Positions 32,378 through 41,337 of a stretch of DNA of 64,000 nucleotides are shown piece by piece (within the stretch, counting starts at the first letter, position 1; every line of letters starts with the position of its first letter). Under the pieces are notes generated by a model. That model had not been told where the DNA came from. It searched no databases and worked only from the letters and a program-made list of their open reading frames with translations. The DNA is taken from assembly GCF_026163565.1 (NCBI RefSeq), contig NZ_JAPDKN010000003.1, positions 62,001-126,000 of the forward strand, written 5' to 3'. This DNA is from Chryseobacterium sp. YIM B08800. GTDB taxonomy: Bacteria > Bacteroidota > Bacteroidia > Flavobacteriales > Weeksellaceae. The translations under genes and the position numbers were made by a program.

Positions 32378-33919
32378 CTAAGAACTGCAAGATAACATCG
32401 AACACCCTGAAATATCGTCATAACCCGTAGGTCTTTTTATGGAAAATTCGGAAAAAATTTCTTCATAAGGATTTTCCAACGCTTTTGTCAGTTTTTGTAA
32501 CATTTCAGTTTTGCCATTGTTGATTTCTTCAATGCATTCAAAAAGAAGATAATTTCTAAGGAGAAATTTTGGATTTGCTTTTTTCATTAAATCTAAAGAG
32601 TCTTCTTTTGAAATAGTATTGTTTTTTAAACGGATCAAATAGTTTTGGATGAAATCTTCAAGTTTTTTTACTTTAACATCATCTAAAAAACAATAAGATA
32701 TATTTTGAAATTCTGTTTTAATGTCTGAAATACTTTCGAGTTTTTCTAAAAGGTTAAAAAATAAAGTATAATCAAATTGAAGCTCTTGCATCAAACCTTG
32801 CCAGTTGATAAAAAATTCCTCATTCTCTTTTTTGAATTCATCAAAACCAAACTTTCTACAGAGCATTCTATCATGAGCTTCCCAGAAATAATTTCCGTAT
32901 GAGTTTAATGTTTCTTCTAAAAATTTCTCATCTTTTATCAAAGGGAAAAGTGCATTAGCAAGTTGCCAGAGATTCCATTGAGAAACTTGTCCTTGTTTTC
33001 CGAAAGCATATCTTCTTCCTGGTAAATCTGTTGTGTTGGGTGTGAAATTTAAGTCATATTCATCCATCATAGAATAGGGTCCATAATCTATTGTCAGACC
33101 TAAAATTGACATATTGTCCGTATTCATCACGCCATGTACGAAGCCAACTCTAAACCATTCGACCATTAAATCTGCAGTTTTGGTGCAAACTTCACTGAAA
33201 AAGTCTTTGTATTTCTGTTCACCTTGAGAGGTTATACTTTTAAAATAATTTTTAATTGTAAAATCAACCAAATCAATTAGTGTGTTAATTTCTTTTTGCG
33301 CAGAAATCAATTCGAAATGACCAAAACGGAGGAAGCTTTCAGCGGTTCTTACAACGACTGCGCCTTTTTCTTTCTGAGGATTCCCGCTGTACATCATGTC
33401 GCGTACAACTTCTTCACCTGTAAAACATAAACTTAAAGCTCGGGTTGTTGGGATTCCTAAATGATGCATTGCTTCGCTCATTAAATATTCGCGAACGGAG
33501 GATCTCAAAACAGCTCTTCCATCAGCATGACGGGAATAGGGGGTTGCTCCGGCTCCTTTCCATTGAATTTCGTTTTTTTCTCCTGCTTCATTGGTGATTT
33601 CACCTGCAAAAATTGCACGACCATCTCCTAGCTGACCTGCCCAATTTCCAAACTGATGTCCTGCGTAAGCTGTCGCATAAGTTTTTATATTTTCAGGTAA
33701 ATGGCTTGCTGCTAAAAAATTAACATCGTTTTCATTAAATTTTCCCAAGCCTATTTCTTCCGAAAGCTTTTCATTGAAAATAATCAGTTCAGGATTTTCA
33801 AAACCGACTGGCTCTACGGTTGAAAAAAGAACTCTAGGCGTATTTCTCTGAATGGTATTTCCTGAAAAATCTCCAGGGAAAATCTCTGTAAATGGCTGGG
33901 TAATCTTGTCGATATTCAT
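32378..33919 (-). CDS. selO: Protein adenylyltransferase SelO (YdiU)
   Basis: A 513-residue SelO/UPF0061 pseudokinase that transfers AMP to protein Ser/Thr/Tyr residues in response to redox stress. Conserved ATP-binding loop GHQFGNWAGQLGDGRA (about 87-102), followed by KGAGATPYSRHADGRA and RSSVREYLMSEAMHHLG. The C-terminus is GCSMLSCSS; in eukaryotic SelO the last cysteine is selenocysteine, here it is Cys. It ends without a terminator visible before the T9SS cargo gene. A -7 box (33924-33931 on the minus strand) lies only 4 bases from the ATG, which would give a leaderless mRNA; that part is weak, since no -33 is seen. Confidence 0.93.
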   Translation of the reverse strand: MNIDKITQPFTEIFPGDFSGNTIQRNTPRVLFSTVEPVGFENPELIIFNEKLSEEIGLGKFNENDVNFLAASHLPENIKTYATAYAGHQFGNWAGQLGDGRAIFAGEITNEAGEKNEIQWKGAGATPYSRHADGRAVLRSSVREYLMSEAMHHLGIPTTRALSLCFTGEEVVRDMMYSGNPQKEKGAVVVRTAESFLRFGHFELISAQKEINTLIDLVDFTIKNYFKSITSQGEQKYKDFFSEVCTKTADLMVEWFRVGFVHGVMNTDNMSILGLTIDYGPYSMMDEYDLNFTPNTTDLPGRRYAFGKQGQVSQWNLWQLANALFPLIKDEKFLEETLNSYGNYFWEAHDRMLCRKFGFDEFKKENEEFFINWQGLMQELQFDYTLFFNLLEKLESISDIKTEFQNISYCFLDDVKVKKLEDFIQNYLIRLKNNTISKEDSLDLMKKANPKFLLRNYLLFECIEEINNGKTEMLQKLTKALENPYEEIFSEFSIKRPTGYDDISGCSMLSCSS

Positions 33920-33950
33920 TGTTCAAAGATATTAAAAGAAAGAAATAAAA

Positions 33951-33977
33951 AAGACCTTCCAATAATTGAAAGGTCTT
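33951..33977 (-). terminator. Terminator of the ricT-gldH-PBP1A operon
   Basis: Arms AAGACCTT (33951-33958) and AAGGTCTT (33970-33977) form an 8-bp stem with an 11-nt loop, followed by a T-run on the minus strand. It lies 20 bases past the PBP1A stop codon. Confidence 0.7.
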
Positions 33978-33996
33978 ATAATGATTATAAATAAAT

Positions 33997-36381
33997 TTAT
34001 TTATTAAAATCGATATCTTCACTGGTGTTCAAATGTTCATTCACATTTTCTTCTTTTTTACCAGAGTTGTTTTTCGGTCCTGTATCTGCCGGGCGTGGAT
34101 TTTTTAAGTCATCGATGGTTTGCAATCCTCCATCATCACCATATCCTCCGCTAAGTCCCTGAAGATTTGAGCATCCGTCTTTCCAATCAAGAGGTTTTAC
34201 AAATTTGTCATCAGGTGATATTTTTAAGCTTTTATCTGCCCATACCTTTTTCATGAATATTGCCCAGATTGGTAATGCCATTTTTGCTCCCTGACCTTCT
34301 CCTGTGCTTGCAAAGTGCGTTGCTCTATCTTCCCAGCCAACCCAAGCTCCGGTTGCCAATTTTGGAGTAATTCCCATAAACCAACCGTCTGAGTTATTCT
34401 GGGTTGTTCCAGTTTTACCTGCAATTTCTACTGCTTTTGAGATTCCCCTTCTGCCTAATTCTCCAGATGCAGTACCAAATTCAGCAACACCTTTCATTAA
34501 TTCGATCATCGTGTAAGCATAATTAGGATTCATCACTTCTTTGGGATCAGAAGCTACTTCTTTTATTACTCTTCCATTCACATCTTCAATTCTCCAAATC
34601 ATTTCAGGTTTATTGTAATTTCCGTAGTTTGCGAATGTACTATAAGCACCCAACATCTCATAAATGGTAATATCTGATGAACCTAAAGCCATTGGTAAAC
34701 TTGTAGAAATTTCTTCAGTTACCCCTAAATCTCTTGCAGTCTGAATAACGCTTTGCGTTCCAACCATTTCCGCTAACCTTACTGCAACAGGGTTTTTTGA
34801 ATGAGCTAATGCATTTTTTAGAGTCAACATTCCGCCGGATCCTTCAACATTCCAACTGCCTTTTCTGTAAGATGCGTTCGATATTGTTGAGCAAGGTGTT
34901 AAACCTAATTTCATAATCGCAGTTGCATAAACAAATGGTTTGAAAGTAGATCCTACCTGTCTTTTTCCTTGTTTGATGTGGTCATATTGGAAATGTTGCC
35001 AATCGATTCCTCCAACCCAAGCTTTAATTTCGCCTGTTCCAGGAACCATAGACATTAAACCTGCTTGTGCAACTTTTTTATGCCATCTTATAGAATCCCA
35101 TGGACTCATCTCTACTTCTTCTTCACCAGCCCATGTAAATCTAGACATTTTTACAGGCTTATGAAACTCTAACATAATAGAATCTTCAGGCATGTTTTCT
35201 GCTACCATTTGTTTATAACGGCCTGTTCTTTTAACGGCCTGCATCATGATATTATCAATCTGCTTATTATTCAACTTATAAAATGGCCAATCTTTTCTAC
35301 CTCTTTGCTCTGAATCAAATCTTCTTTGAAGATCCGTTAAATGTTCTTTGATAGCATCTTCAGCATATTTTTGCATTTTAGAATCAAGAGTAACATATAT
35401 TTTTAAACCGTCTTTAAATAGGTTTAATTTTTTACCTGTTTCTTTTTCGTAATCATCAAGATACTTATTGATCTCTTTTCTTAAGTAAAATTTATAATAA
35501 GCCGAATAATCGTCGTTTATATCTTTAATTGGGTGGTAATCTGTAGTAATTGGAGTTGCTATAGCTTTATCATAGTTTTCTTTATCAATGTAGCCTGTTT
35601 CCAACATCTGCTTCAGCACAACATCTCTCCTGTCCTTTGGTCTAGAAGTGTTGTCTCTAAGCGGATTGTTTGCGTTTGGAGCTTCCAACATAGAAACAAA
35701 TATAGCTGCTTCAGGAAGAGTAAGCTGAGAAGCTGATTTATTGAAATAAATTTTAGAAGCCATTTCAATACCATTGGCATTATGTGTAAAATCAAACTTG
35801 TTAAAATATAAAGTGATGATTTCTTCTTTGGTATATCTCTTTTCCAAACTTACCGCAACTACCCATTCTTTAAGCTTTTGGATGGCTCTTTTTACACGAT
35901 TTTTTGAAGGCTCTTTTGTAAATAAAAGTTTTGCCAACTGTTGAGTGATGGTAGAACCTCCACCTCGGTCACCACCGTATCTTACTGCTCTTAAAATAGA
36001 TTTTAAATCGATACCCGAATGTTCTTTAAAACGTTCGTCTTCTTTTGCCTGAAGTGCATAGATCAGGTAGGGAGGTAGATCTTTATAAGTTACAGGTTGT
36101 GTTTTCTCTTTCTCAAATTTGCCTAAAAGAACTCCGTCTGATGAATAAATTTGGGATGCCACATAAATATCCGGATTTTCAAGTTCTTTTACATCGGGCA
36201 TTTCACCAAGAAAACCTTGGGAAACTGCAAAGAAAAGTCCTGAAATACCTAAAACTACCGCAATGAAACCAATCCAGATGAATTTTACCCATCTTTTCCA
36301 GGCAGTGTTTTTGGTGTTTTTTTTAGGAGGAAGCGGGAATGTTTTTCCCTTGTTTCCTTTATTTTGTTTGTTTTCTTCCAT
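33997..36381 (-). CDS. Class A penicillin-binding protein 1A
   Basis: A 794-residue bifunctional peptidoglycan polymerase. Cytoplasmic Lys/Pro-rich N-terminus, transmembrane helix at about 34-53, GT51 glycosyltransferase domain with EDERFKEHSGIDLKSI and GGSTITQQLAKL (about 112-150), then a transpeptidase domain with the active-site SxxK in GSTFKPFV (about 478-485), SxN in AHSKNPVAV (about 520) and KTG in AGKTGTTQN (about 655-663). The C-terminal 60 residues are polar and low complexity. It builds lateral wall glycan. It begins 6 bases after gldH in the ricT-gldH-PBP1A operon. Confidence 0.94.
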   Translation of the reverse strand: MEENKQNKGNKGKTFPLPPKKNTKNTAWKRWVKFIWIGFIAVVLGISGLFFAVSQGFLGEMPDVKELENPDIYVASQIYSSDGVLLGKFEKEKTQPVTYKDLPPYLIYALQAKEDERFKEHSGIDLKSILRAVRYGGDRGGGSTITQQLAKLLFTKEPSKNRVKRAIQKLKEWVVAVSLEKRYTKEEIITLYFNKFDFTHNANGIEMASKIYFNKSASQLTLPEAAIFVSMLEAPNANNPLRDNTSRPKDRRDVVLKQMLETGYIDKENYDKAIATPITTDYHPIKDINDDYSAYYKFYLRKEINKYLDDYEKETGKKLNLFKDGLKIYVTLDSKMQKYAEDAIKEHLTDLQRRFDSEQRGRKDWPFYKLNNKQIDNIMMQAVKRTGRYKQMVAENMPEDSIMLEFHKPVKMSRFTWAGEEEVEMSPWDSIRWHKKVAQAGLMSMVPGTGEIKAWVGGIDWQHFQYDHIKQGKRQVGSTFKPFVYATAIMKLGLTPCSTISNASYRKGSWNVEGSGGMLTLKNALAHSKNPVAVRLAEMVGTQSVIQTARDLGVTEEISTSLPMALGSSDITIYEMLGAYSTFANYGNYNKPEMIWRIEDVNGRVIKEVASDPKEVMNPNYAYTMIELMKGVAEFGTASGELGRRGISKAVEIAGKTGTTQNNSDGWFMGITPKLATGAWVGWEDRATHFASTGEGQGAKMALPIWAIFMKKVWADKSLKISPDDKFVKPLDWKDGCSNLQGLSGGYGDDGGLQTIDDLKNPRPADTGPKNNSGKKEENVNEHLNTSEDIDFNK

Positions 36382-36387
36382 GTATAA

Positions 36388-36849
36388 TTACGGTTTAGCC
36401 GTTTCTACTTTTATACCTAAGTCTTCAATCCCCGGAAGATTATCGTTTCTCATTGCCTGAGCAACCGCAATTTCATAATTGCCTTTTTCCGGGAATTTGT
36501 AATTCAATTTATACTGAAACAAAGTTTCTTTCGTTTCTCCAAATCCTGTTCCAAGCCATTCTCCATTTGGTTTTGCTAAAATATAATTCAGCGTATCTAC
36601 TTGTTTAGCCTTGGTTTTCGAGTTGGTAAGATTAACAATGAATCTTATGTTACTGTAAGGATAATCATTGTTGTTTCTTACAACAAATATAAGATTTTTA
36701 GGATTTTGCGGATCCGAAATTTCAAGATTAAATTTTTGTTCGGTCTTCTTATTCCATTTATTATCAACGTTATTCATGATAACGTCTTCTCCGGAAGCGT
36801 TGCAGCTTACCAAAAAAACAAGGAGAAAAAGTCCTGAAATTTTATGCAT
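36388..36849 (-). CDS. gldH: Gliding motility lipoprotein GldH
   Basis: A 153-residue lipoprotein: signal MHKISGLFLLVFLVSC with Cys16, then a beta-rich domain with the family blocks IFVVRNNNDYPYSNIRFIV, NYILAKPNGEWLGTGFGE and GNYEIAVAQAMRNDNLPGI. GldH is one of the Gld lipoproteins needed for gliding in Flavobacterium and accompanies the T9SS; a sorting-domain cargo is encoded in the same window. Gliding in this organism is not shown by the gene alone. The ATG at 36849 overlaps the ricT end by 8 bases. It is followed 6 bases later by the PBP1A gene. Confidence 0.9.
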   Translation of the reverse strand: MHKISGLFLLVFLVSCNASGEDVIMNNVDNKWNKKTEQKFNLEISDPQNPKNLIFVVRNNNDYPYSNIRFIVNLTNSKTKAKQVDTLNYILAKPNGEWLGTGFGETKETLFQYKLNYKFPEKGNYEIAVAQAMRNDNLPGIEDLGIKVETAKP

Positions 36850-38290
36850 TATTATCTTTTTTTGGAGGAAATTTCTTTTTAAACTTCTTTTTGGGCTGTT
36901 GATTCTGTGGTTTTTTATCAACATCATTATTTACTGCTTCAGTTTTTTCCAACTGCGGTTTATCCGATTGTGGTTTCTGCTGTTGCTGTTTTTGAGACCT
37001 TTGATTATTTTGATTAGGTCTTGTGTTTTTTTCAGGTCTTTGCTGACGTTCAGATCTTTCTGTTCTTTCGCCTTTATCTGCTCTGTCCTGAGGTTTTTCG
37101 TTATTATTTTCGGGTCTAGGTTTTCTAGGTCCCTGATTTTGATTGTTGTTTGGTTTGTTTTGATTCTGATTTCCTTGGTTTCTGTTTTTGTTGAAACCTC
37201 TGTTTTTCTTCTCAAAACGATCTACACTGTTTTCCTGAATTAAATCAACTGTTTTAATAGAAATTTCAGGTTGTTTCAAATCTTCGAGAGGTAACGTTTT
37301 TTCACCCCTTTTATTTTGCGAAATCATTTTTTTTACCAAATCAACGTCGAAATCGTACCACGCCATCGAGCTGTCGACGTAAGCAAACCACATTTTCTTT
37401 TTGAAAACATCAATTTTTATACAAAAAGCTCTTCCTTTTTCGGTATCAATCATGGTTGAAGAAGAAGGGAAGTGGCTTAATGCATCAAGATAACTGTCTA
37501 ATTCATAGTTTAGACAACATTTAAGTTTACCACATTGTCCTGCCAGTTTTTGAGGATTGATGCTCAATTGCTGATATCTTGCCACATTGGTGTTTACCGA
37601 TCTGAAGTCTGTTAACCAAGTTGAGCAGCACAATTCTCTTCCGCAAGATCCTATTCCGCCAACTTTTGCAGCTTCCTGTCTGAAACCTATCTGTTTCATA
37701 TCGATTTTTGTACGGAAAGCTCCTGCAAATTCTTTAATTAACATTCTGAAATCCACTCGGTTATCGGCGGTGTAATAGAATGTAACTTTAGAAGAGTCGC
37801 CTTGGTATTCTACATCAGTAATCTTCATTTCAAGACCTAATCTGTGAGAAATTTTTCGGGCTTCTATTTTTACATTTTCTTCTTTTTTTCTAGCTTCCTG
37901 CCAAACTTCTATGTCTTTTTGGTTGGCAAGTCTATATATTTTAAGCGGGTTTTCTTCTGAAGATCTTTTTTTCTTCATCTGAATTTTCACTAATTCTCCC
38001 GTAAGGCTTACAACGCCTACATCGTGTCCCGGACTAGATTCTACTGTTACAACGCTACCTATATGTAAAGGAATATTATTTACATTTTTATAAAATAATT
38101 TTCTGTCATTTTTAAATCTAACTTCTACAAAATCACACCTGTTTGATGCAGGGTTTTGTACGTTAGACAGCCAATCGAAAACACTTAATTTATAACTATT
38201 ATCGCAGGTATTTACACTTTCACAGCCATTCGCAGATTTTGTTCCGCAAGAATGTGCAGAATCGCCGGATGTTTTACATCCACAACTCAT
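36842..38290 (-). CDS. ricT: Iron-sulfur complex regulatory subunit RicT (PSP1 domain)
   Basis: A 482-residue RicT/YaaT-type protein. N-terminal Cys-rich stretch (MSCGCKTSGDSAHSCGTK), a PSP1 domain at about 55-290, and the conserved cysteine groups CGRELCCSTWL (about 217-227) and CGKLKCCLNYEL (about 252-263), which in the Bacillus RicAFT complex bind 4Fe-4S clusters. RicA and RicF were not seen here. Residues from about 365 onward are a low-complexity tail of Gln, Asn, Lys and Arg (see findings). First gene of a ricT-gldH-PBP1A operon, with a complete promoter upstream. Confidence 0.85.
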   Translation of the reverse strand: MSCGCKTSGDSAHSCGTKSANGCESVNTCDNSYKLSVFDWLSNVQNPASNRCDFVEVRFKNDRKLFYKNVNNIPLHIGSVVTVESSPGHDVGVVSLTGELVKIQMKKKRSSEENPLKIYRLANQKDIEVWQEARKKEENVKIEARKISHRLGLEMKITDVEYQGDSSKVTFYYTADNRVDFRMLIKEFAGAFRTKIDMKQIGFRQEAAKVGGIGSCGRELCCSTWLTDFRSVNTNVARYQQLSINPQKLAGQCGKLKCCLNYELDSYLDALSHFPSSSTMIDTEKGRAFCIKIDVFKKKMWFAYVDSSMAWYDFDVDLVKKMISQNKRGEKTLPLEDLKQPEISIKTVDLIQENSVDRFEKKNRGFNKNRNQGNQNQNKPNNNQNQGPRKPRPENNNEKPQDRADKGERTERSERQQRPEKNTRPNQNNQRSQKQQQQKPQSDKPQLEKTEAVNNDVDKKPQNQQPKKKFKKKFPPKKDNNA

Positions 38291-38311
38291 ATTATAATTT
38301 GTTTAATCTTG

Positions 38312-38340
38312 CAAATTTATTGATTTTTATCTTTATACAA
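38312..38340 (-). promoter_or_regulatory. Promoter of the ricT-gldH-PBP1A operon
   Basis: Minus-strand TTG (38340-38338), 18-nt spacer, TAAATTTG (38319-38312), 21 bases upstream of the ricT ATG. A complete Bacteroidota promoter. Confidence 0.75.
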
Positions 38341-38540
38341 TTCCAAATGTACTAAATATTAATTTTTGAAAATGTTTAATATTAAACAGGGGAAGATTTG
38401 CTTGCCTAGATTCTATTTAATACGATGTTATTGAGTGTGTTATTTTAATTTATGCATGAGATATTATTTTAAACATAGTTTTCTTTTACTTGTTTGTTTA
38501 AAATTTTAAGATTTATTAACAGACGTAAACAAAATAATTT

Positions 38541-38548
38541 TATATTTG
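38541..38548 (+). promoter_or_regulatory. -7 box of the FadL-type porin gene
   Basis: TATATTTG fits TAnnTTTG, 19 bases before the ATG at 38568. No -33 TTG at the usual spacing. The 277-base gap between ricT and this gene is otherwise AT-rich without visible structure. Confidence 0.5.
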
Positions 38549-38567
38549 GGTTATATAATAATAGTCT

Positions 38568-39806
38568 ATGAAAAAAATATTAATATCAACCGCTTTATTG
38601 GCTGGAGTTTTATCTTATGCGGGAGGCTTTAGAGTTTCTTTGCAAGGGGTAAAGCAATTGGCAATGGCACACACCAGTGCACATGCTGAAGATGCGAGTG
38701 TTGCATTCTTTAATCCGGCAGGTATGTCATTTATTCCTTCTAAACTAAGTATTGTTGCAGGAGGTTTTGGAGCAAGTAATAAAGTTACTTTTCAGAATTT
38801 AAACACTTTACAAAGTACAGAGACCGATAATCCGTTGGGCACACCAATTTACGCAGCGATAGCTTATAAGCCGATTGATAAATTGTCGATTGGTTTCAGT
38901 TTTTCTACGCCTTTTGGTAGTACAATTCAATATCCATACGATTGGGAAGGAAGAGAAATGGTACAGAAACTTGAGCTGAAAAGTTTTTATTTCCAACCTA
39001 TGGTTTCCGTGAAAATGGCTGACTGGGTTTCTTTCGGTGCAAGTTATATTTACGCAAGAGGATCAGTAAACTGGGATAAAGCAGTGACGCAATTTGGCGG
39101 AACAGTTAATATTAATGACGAGAAAGCAAGTGGTCACGGTTATGGTTTTGGTTTTTATTTCAGACCAGATCCAAAATTTGATATGAGTATCGCATACCGT
39201 TCGCCTGTTGATATGAAAGCTAAAAAAGGAACCGCAACTTTCGTAGCTCCTGCACAGACTACTGTAAATACTCTTTTAGGGCTGAATGCAGCTGGACAGG
39301 ATAGTTTTACAGCGACTTTGCCTCTTGTAGAAGAATATACAATTGGTTTAACGTATAGAGTTACTCCAAAATGGCAAATTTCTGCAGATTTCAACTACCA
39401 TGGTTGGGAAAGATACAGCAAGCTAACTTTAGATTTTGCTAATGCACCAATCGGAAATCAGGCAGATCCTACAATATTGGTTGCTCCAAAGAACTTTAAA
39501 AATTCTAAAACAGTAAGATTGGGAACTCAGTATGCATTTACTAATATGATTTATGGTCGTTTAGGTGCTTATTACGATGAATCTCCTTATTCTGATGAAA
39601 ACTTCATTCCGGAAACACCATCTTTTGACTCTTTTGTGTTAACAGGAGGTTTAGGTTTCAAACTTAATAAATTCGGTGTTGATGTTGCAGGTGGTTATGC
39701 AATGCCACAAAGCAGAGATGTGAAAAATAATTACTTAGGTTTCTATGGTCAGGCAAAGGCTAAAGCATTCTATTTTGGTCTAGGTTTATCTTATAATGCT
39801 TTTTAA
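38568..39806 (+). CDS. OmpP1/FadL/TodX family outer-membrane porin
   Basis: A 412-residue outer-membrane beta-barrel of the OmpP1/FadL/TodX family, which takes up hydrophobic compounds such as fatty acids. The short signal peptide (KILISTALLAGVLSYAGG) is followed by the family N-terminal hatch GVKQLAMAHTSAHAEDASVAF (about 27-47), with the conserved FNPAGMSF (about 48-55). Aromatic-alternating strands run to the end, terminating LSYNAF with C-terminal Phe as in outer-membrane proteins. The SGNH lipoprotein gene follows 9 bases later, so the pair could take up and hydrolyse lipids; that link is an inference. Confidence 0.9.
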   Translation: MKKILISTALLAGVLSYAGGFRVSLQGVKQLAMAHTSAHAEDASVAFFNPAGMSFIPSKLSIVAGGFGASNKVTFQNLNTLQSTETDNPLGTPIYAAIAYKPIDKLSIGFSFSTPFGSTIQYPYDWEGREMVQKLELKSFYFQPMVSVKMADWVSFGASYIYARGSVNWDKAVTQFGGTVNINDEKASGHGYGFGFYFRPDPKFDMSIAYRSPVDMKAKKGTATFVAPAQTTVNTLLGLNAAGQDSFTATLPLVEEYTIGLTYRVTPKWQISADFNYHGWERYSKLTLDFANAPIGNQADPTILVAPKNFKNSKTVRLGTQYAFTNMIYGRLGAYYDESPYSDENFIPETPSFDSFVLTGGLGFKLNKFGVDVAGGYAMPQSRDVKNNYLGFYGQAKAKAFYFGLGLSYNAF

Positions 39807-39815
39807 TTTTAAATT

Positions 39816-41252
39816 ATGAAAAAAATAATAATATCTACAATAGCTGTTTCGGCACTTCTTTTTACAGTAAGCTGTAATACAGATTTTGATACTGACGTAG
39901 AAGACATCGTTGTAACGAAAGGTGAAGCAGATTTCTCTAAATTTATTTCTTTAGGAAACTCTCTAACTTCAGGATACAGAGACGGTACATTATATTCTGG
40001 CGGACAAGCAGAATCTTTCCCAAGCATGATTGCTGGACAAATGAAACTTGCCGGAGGAGGAGAATTTAAACAACCTCTTATGCCAAATAATGTTGGTGGT
40101 TTTACAAATTTGCCAGGTTTTCCGGGTAAGCTTGAGCTTAAAATGGTTAATGGCGCATTAAGTCCGGTTGCAAATGCTCCTGCAGCAGCTTTAGATAATG
40201 TTGCAGCGGGAGGCCCTTACCAAAATATGGGAGTTCCGGGTGCAAAAGTTGCTCACTTATTGGCTCCAGGTTATGGTAATGCGGCAGGTCTTTCTTTAGG
40301 ACTTGCAAATCCTTATTTCGTAAGGTTTGCTTCTTCTACGACGGCATCTGTTGTTGGTGATGCATTAGCTCAGAATCCTACATTTGTTTCTTTATGGATT
40401 GGAAATAATGATGTTTTAGGATATGCAACTACAGGTGGTGACGGAACCAATCCTATTACTCCGGTTGACGGAGCTGCGGGGGTAGGATTTACCAATACTT
40501 ATACAGCTTTAATCAATACAGTTTTCCCTACTGGAACTACAAGAAAAGGGGTAGTTGCGAATATTCCTAATGTAACCAGCGTGCCATTTTTCACAAGAGT
40601 TCCGGCAATGCCTCTTACCAATCTTACAGATACACAGGTTTCTCAGTTGAATACGGCTTATGCTACTTATAATGCAGGTTTAGCGCAGGCTAAATCTTTA
40701 GGTGCAATCAATGATGCAGAATATCAGAAAAGATTGATCAAGTTTACTGCGGGAGCTGTTGCTAACGGAGCTGTTATTTCCGATAAAGATTTGACTACCG
40801 TTCCTGGTTTACCAAAATATAGACAAACAACTTCAAAAGACTATATTTTATTAACTGCAAGTGCAGTGCTTACTCCTCAAGCGGGTGGAGGTACTTCTGT
40901 TCCTTTGGAAGATAAATTGGTTCTTACAGAAGCTGAAGCAGCAAAAGTTCTAACTGCTACAACTGCGTATAATACTACAATCAGATCTTTGGCAGATTCT
41001 AAAGGTTTAGCTTTTGTTGATATGAATGCTAAAATGATTGAATTAAATTCTAAATCAGGAATTTCTTGGAATGGAGTGAGATATACGGCTACTTTTGTTA
41101 CCGGAGGTACATTCTCTTTAGATGGAGTTCACCTTACAGGAAGAGGGTATGCTGTGGTTGCGAATGAATTTATTAAGTCAATTAATAAAAAATACAGATC
41201 GACTTTACCACAGGTAGATCCTAATAAATATTCAGGAGTTACATTTCCTTAA
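39816..41252 (+). CDS. SGNH/GDSL-type hydrolase lipoprotein
   Basis: A 478-residue lipoprotein (lipobox FTVSC, Cys20) of the SGNH hydrolase fold. Block I is SLGNSLTSGYRDGT (about 46-60), with Asn replacing the usual Asp of GDSL (GNSL); block III-like WIGNNDVLGY (about 193-202) and block V DGVHLTGRGYAVVANE (about 435-450) provide the Asp and His. The Ser is in SLTSG. It should be an envelope esterase or lipase; the GNSL variation is also seen in other family members as I recall. It is translated 9 bases after the porin gene and ends in a terminator. Confidence 0.85.
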   Translation: MKKIIISTIAVSALLFTVSCNTDFDTDVEDIVVTKGEADFSKFISLGNSLTSGYRDGTLYSGGQAESFPSMIAGQMKLAGGGEFKQPLMPNNVGGFTNLPGFPGKLELKMVNGALSPVANAPAAALDNVAAGGPYQNMGVPGAKVAHLLAPGYGNAAGLSLGLANPYFVRFASSTTASVVGDALAQNPTFVSLWIGNNDVLGYATTGGDGTNPITPVDGAAGVGFTNTYTALINTVFPTGTTRKGVVANIPNVTSVPFFTRVPAMPLTNLTDTQVSQLNTAYATYNAGLAQAKSLGAINDAEYQKRLIKFTAGAVANGAVISDKDLTTVPGLPKYRQTTSKDYILLTASAVLTPQAGGGTSVPLEDKLVLTEAEAAKVLTATTAYNTTIRSLADSKGLAFVDMNAKMIELNSKSGISWNGVRYTATFVTGGTFSLDGVHLTGRGYAVVANEFIKSINKKYRSTLPQVDPNKYSGVTFP

Positions 41253-41275
41253 TCGGAGATAAAAATAAATAATAG

Positions 41276-41308
41276 AAACCACAGGATTGATTCTTGTGGT
41301 TTTTTTTT
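41276..41308 (+). terminator. Terminator of the porin-hydrolase operon
   Basis: Arms from AAACCACA (41276-41283) and TGTGGTTT (41295-41302), extendable inward by three pairs, followed by nine T. The T-run also forms the upstream part of the prs promoter. Confidence 0.8.
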
Positions 41309-41315
41309 AAATTTG
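41287..41315 (+). promoter_or_regulatory. prs promoter overlapping the upstream terminator
   Basis: TTG (41287-41289), 18-nt spacer, TAAATTTG (41308-41315), 22 bases before the prs ATG. The spacer is the 3' arm and T-run of the terminator of the preceding operon. Confidence 0.65.
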
Positions 41316-41337
41316 CAAAATCTTTTAAAAAGTAAAA

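Noticed and set aside
36668..37243. A 191-codon plus-strand frame rich in Phe/Ile
   Set aside because: It runs opposite gldH and the low-complexity tail of ricT; the Lys/Gln-rich tail read backwards gives Phe/Leu-rich strings.
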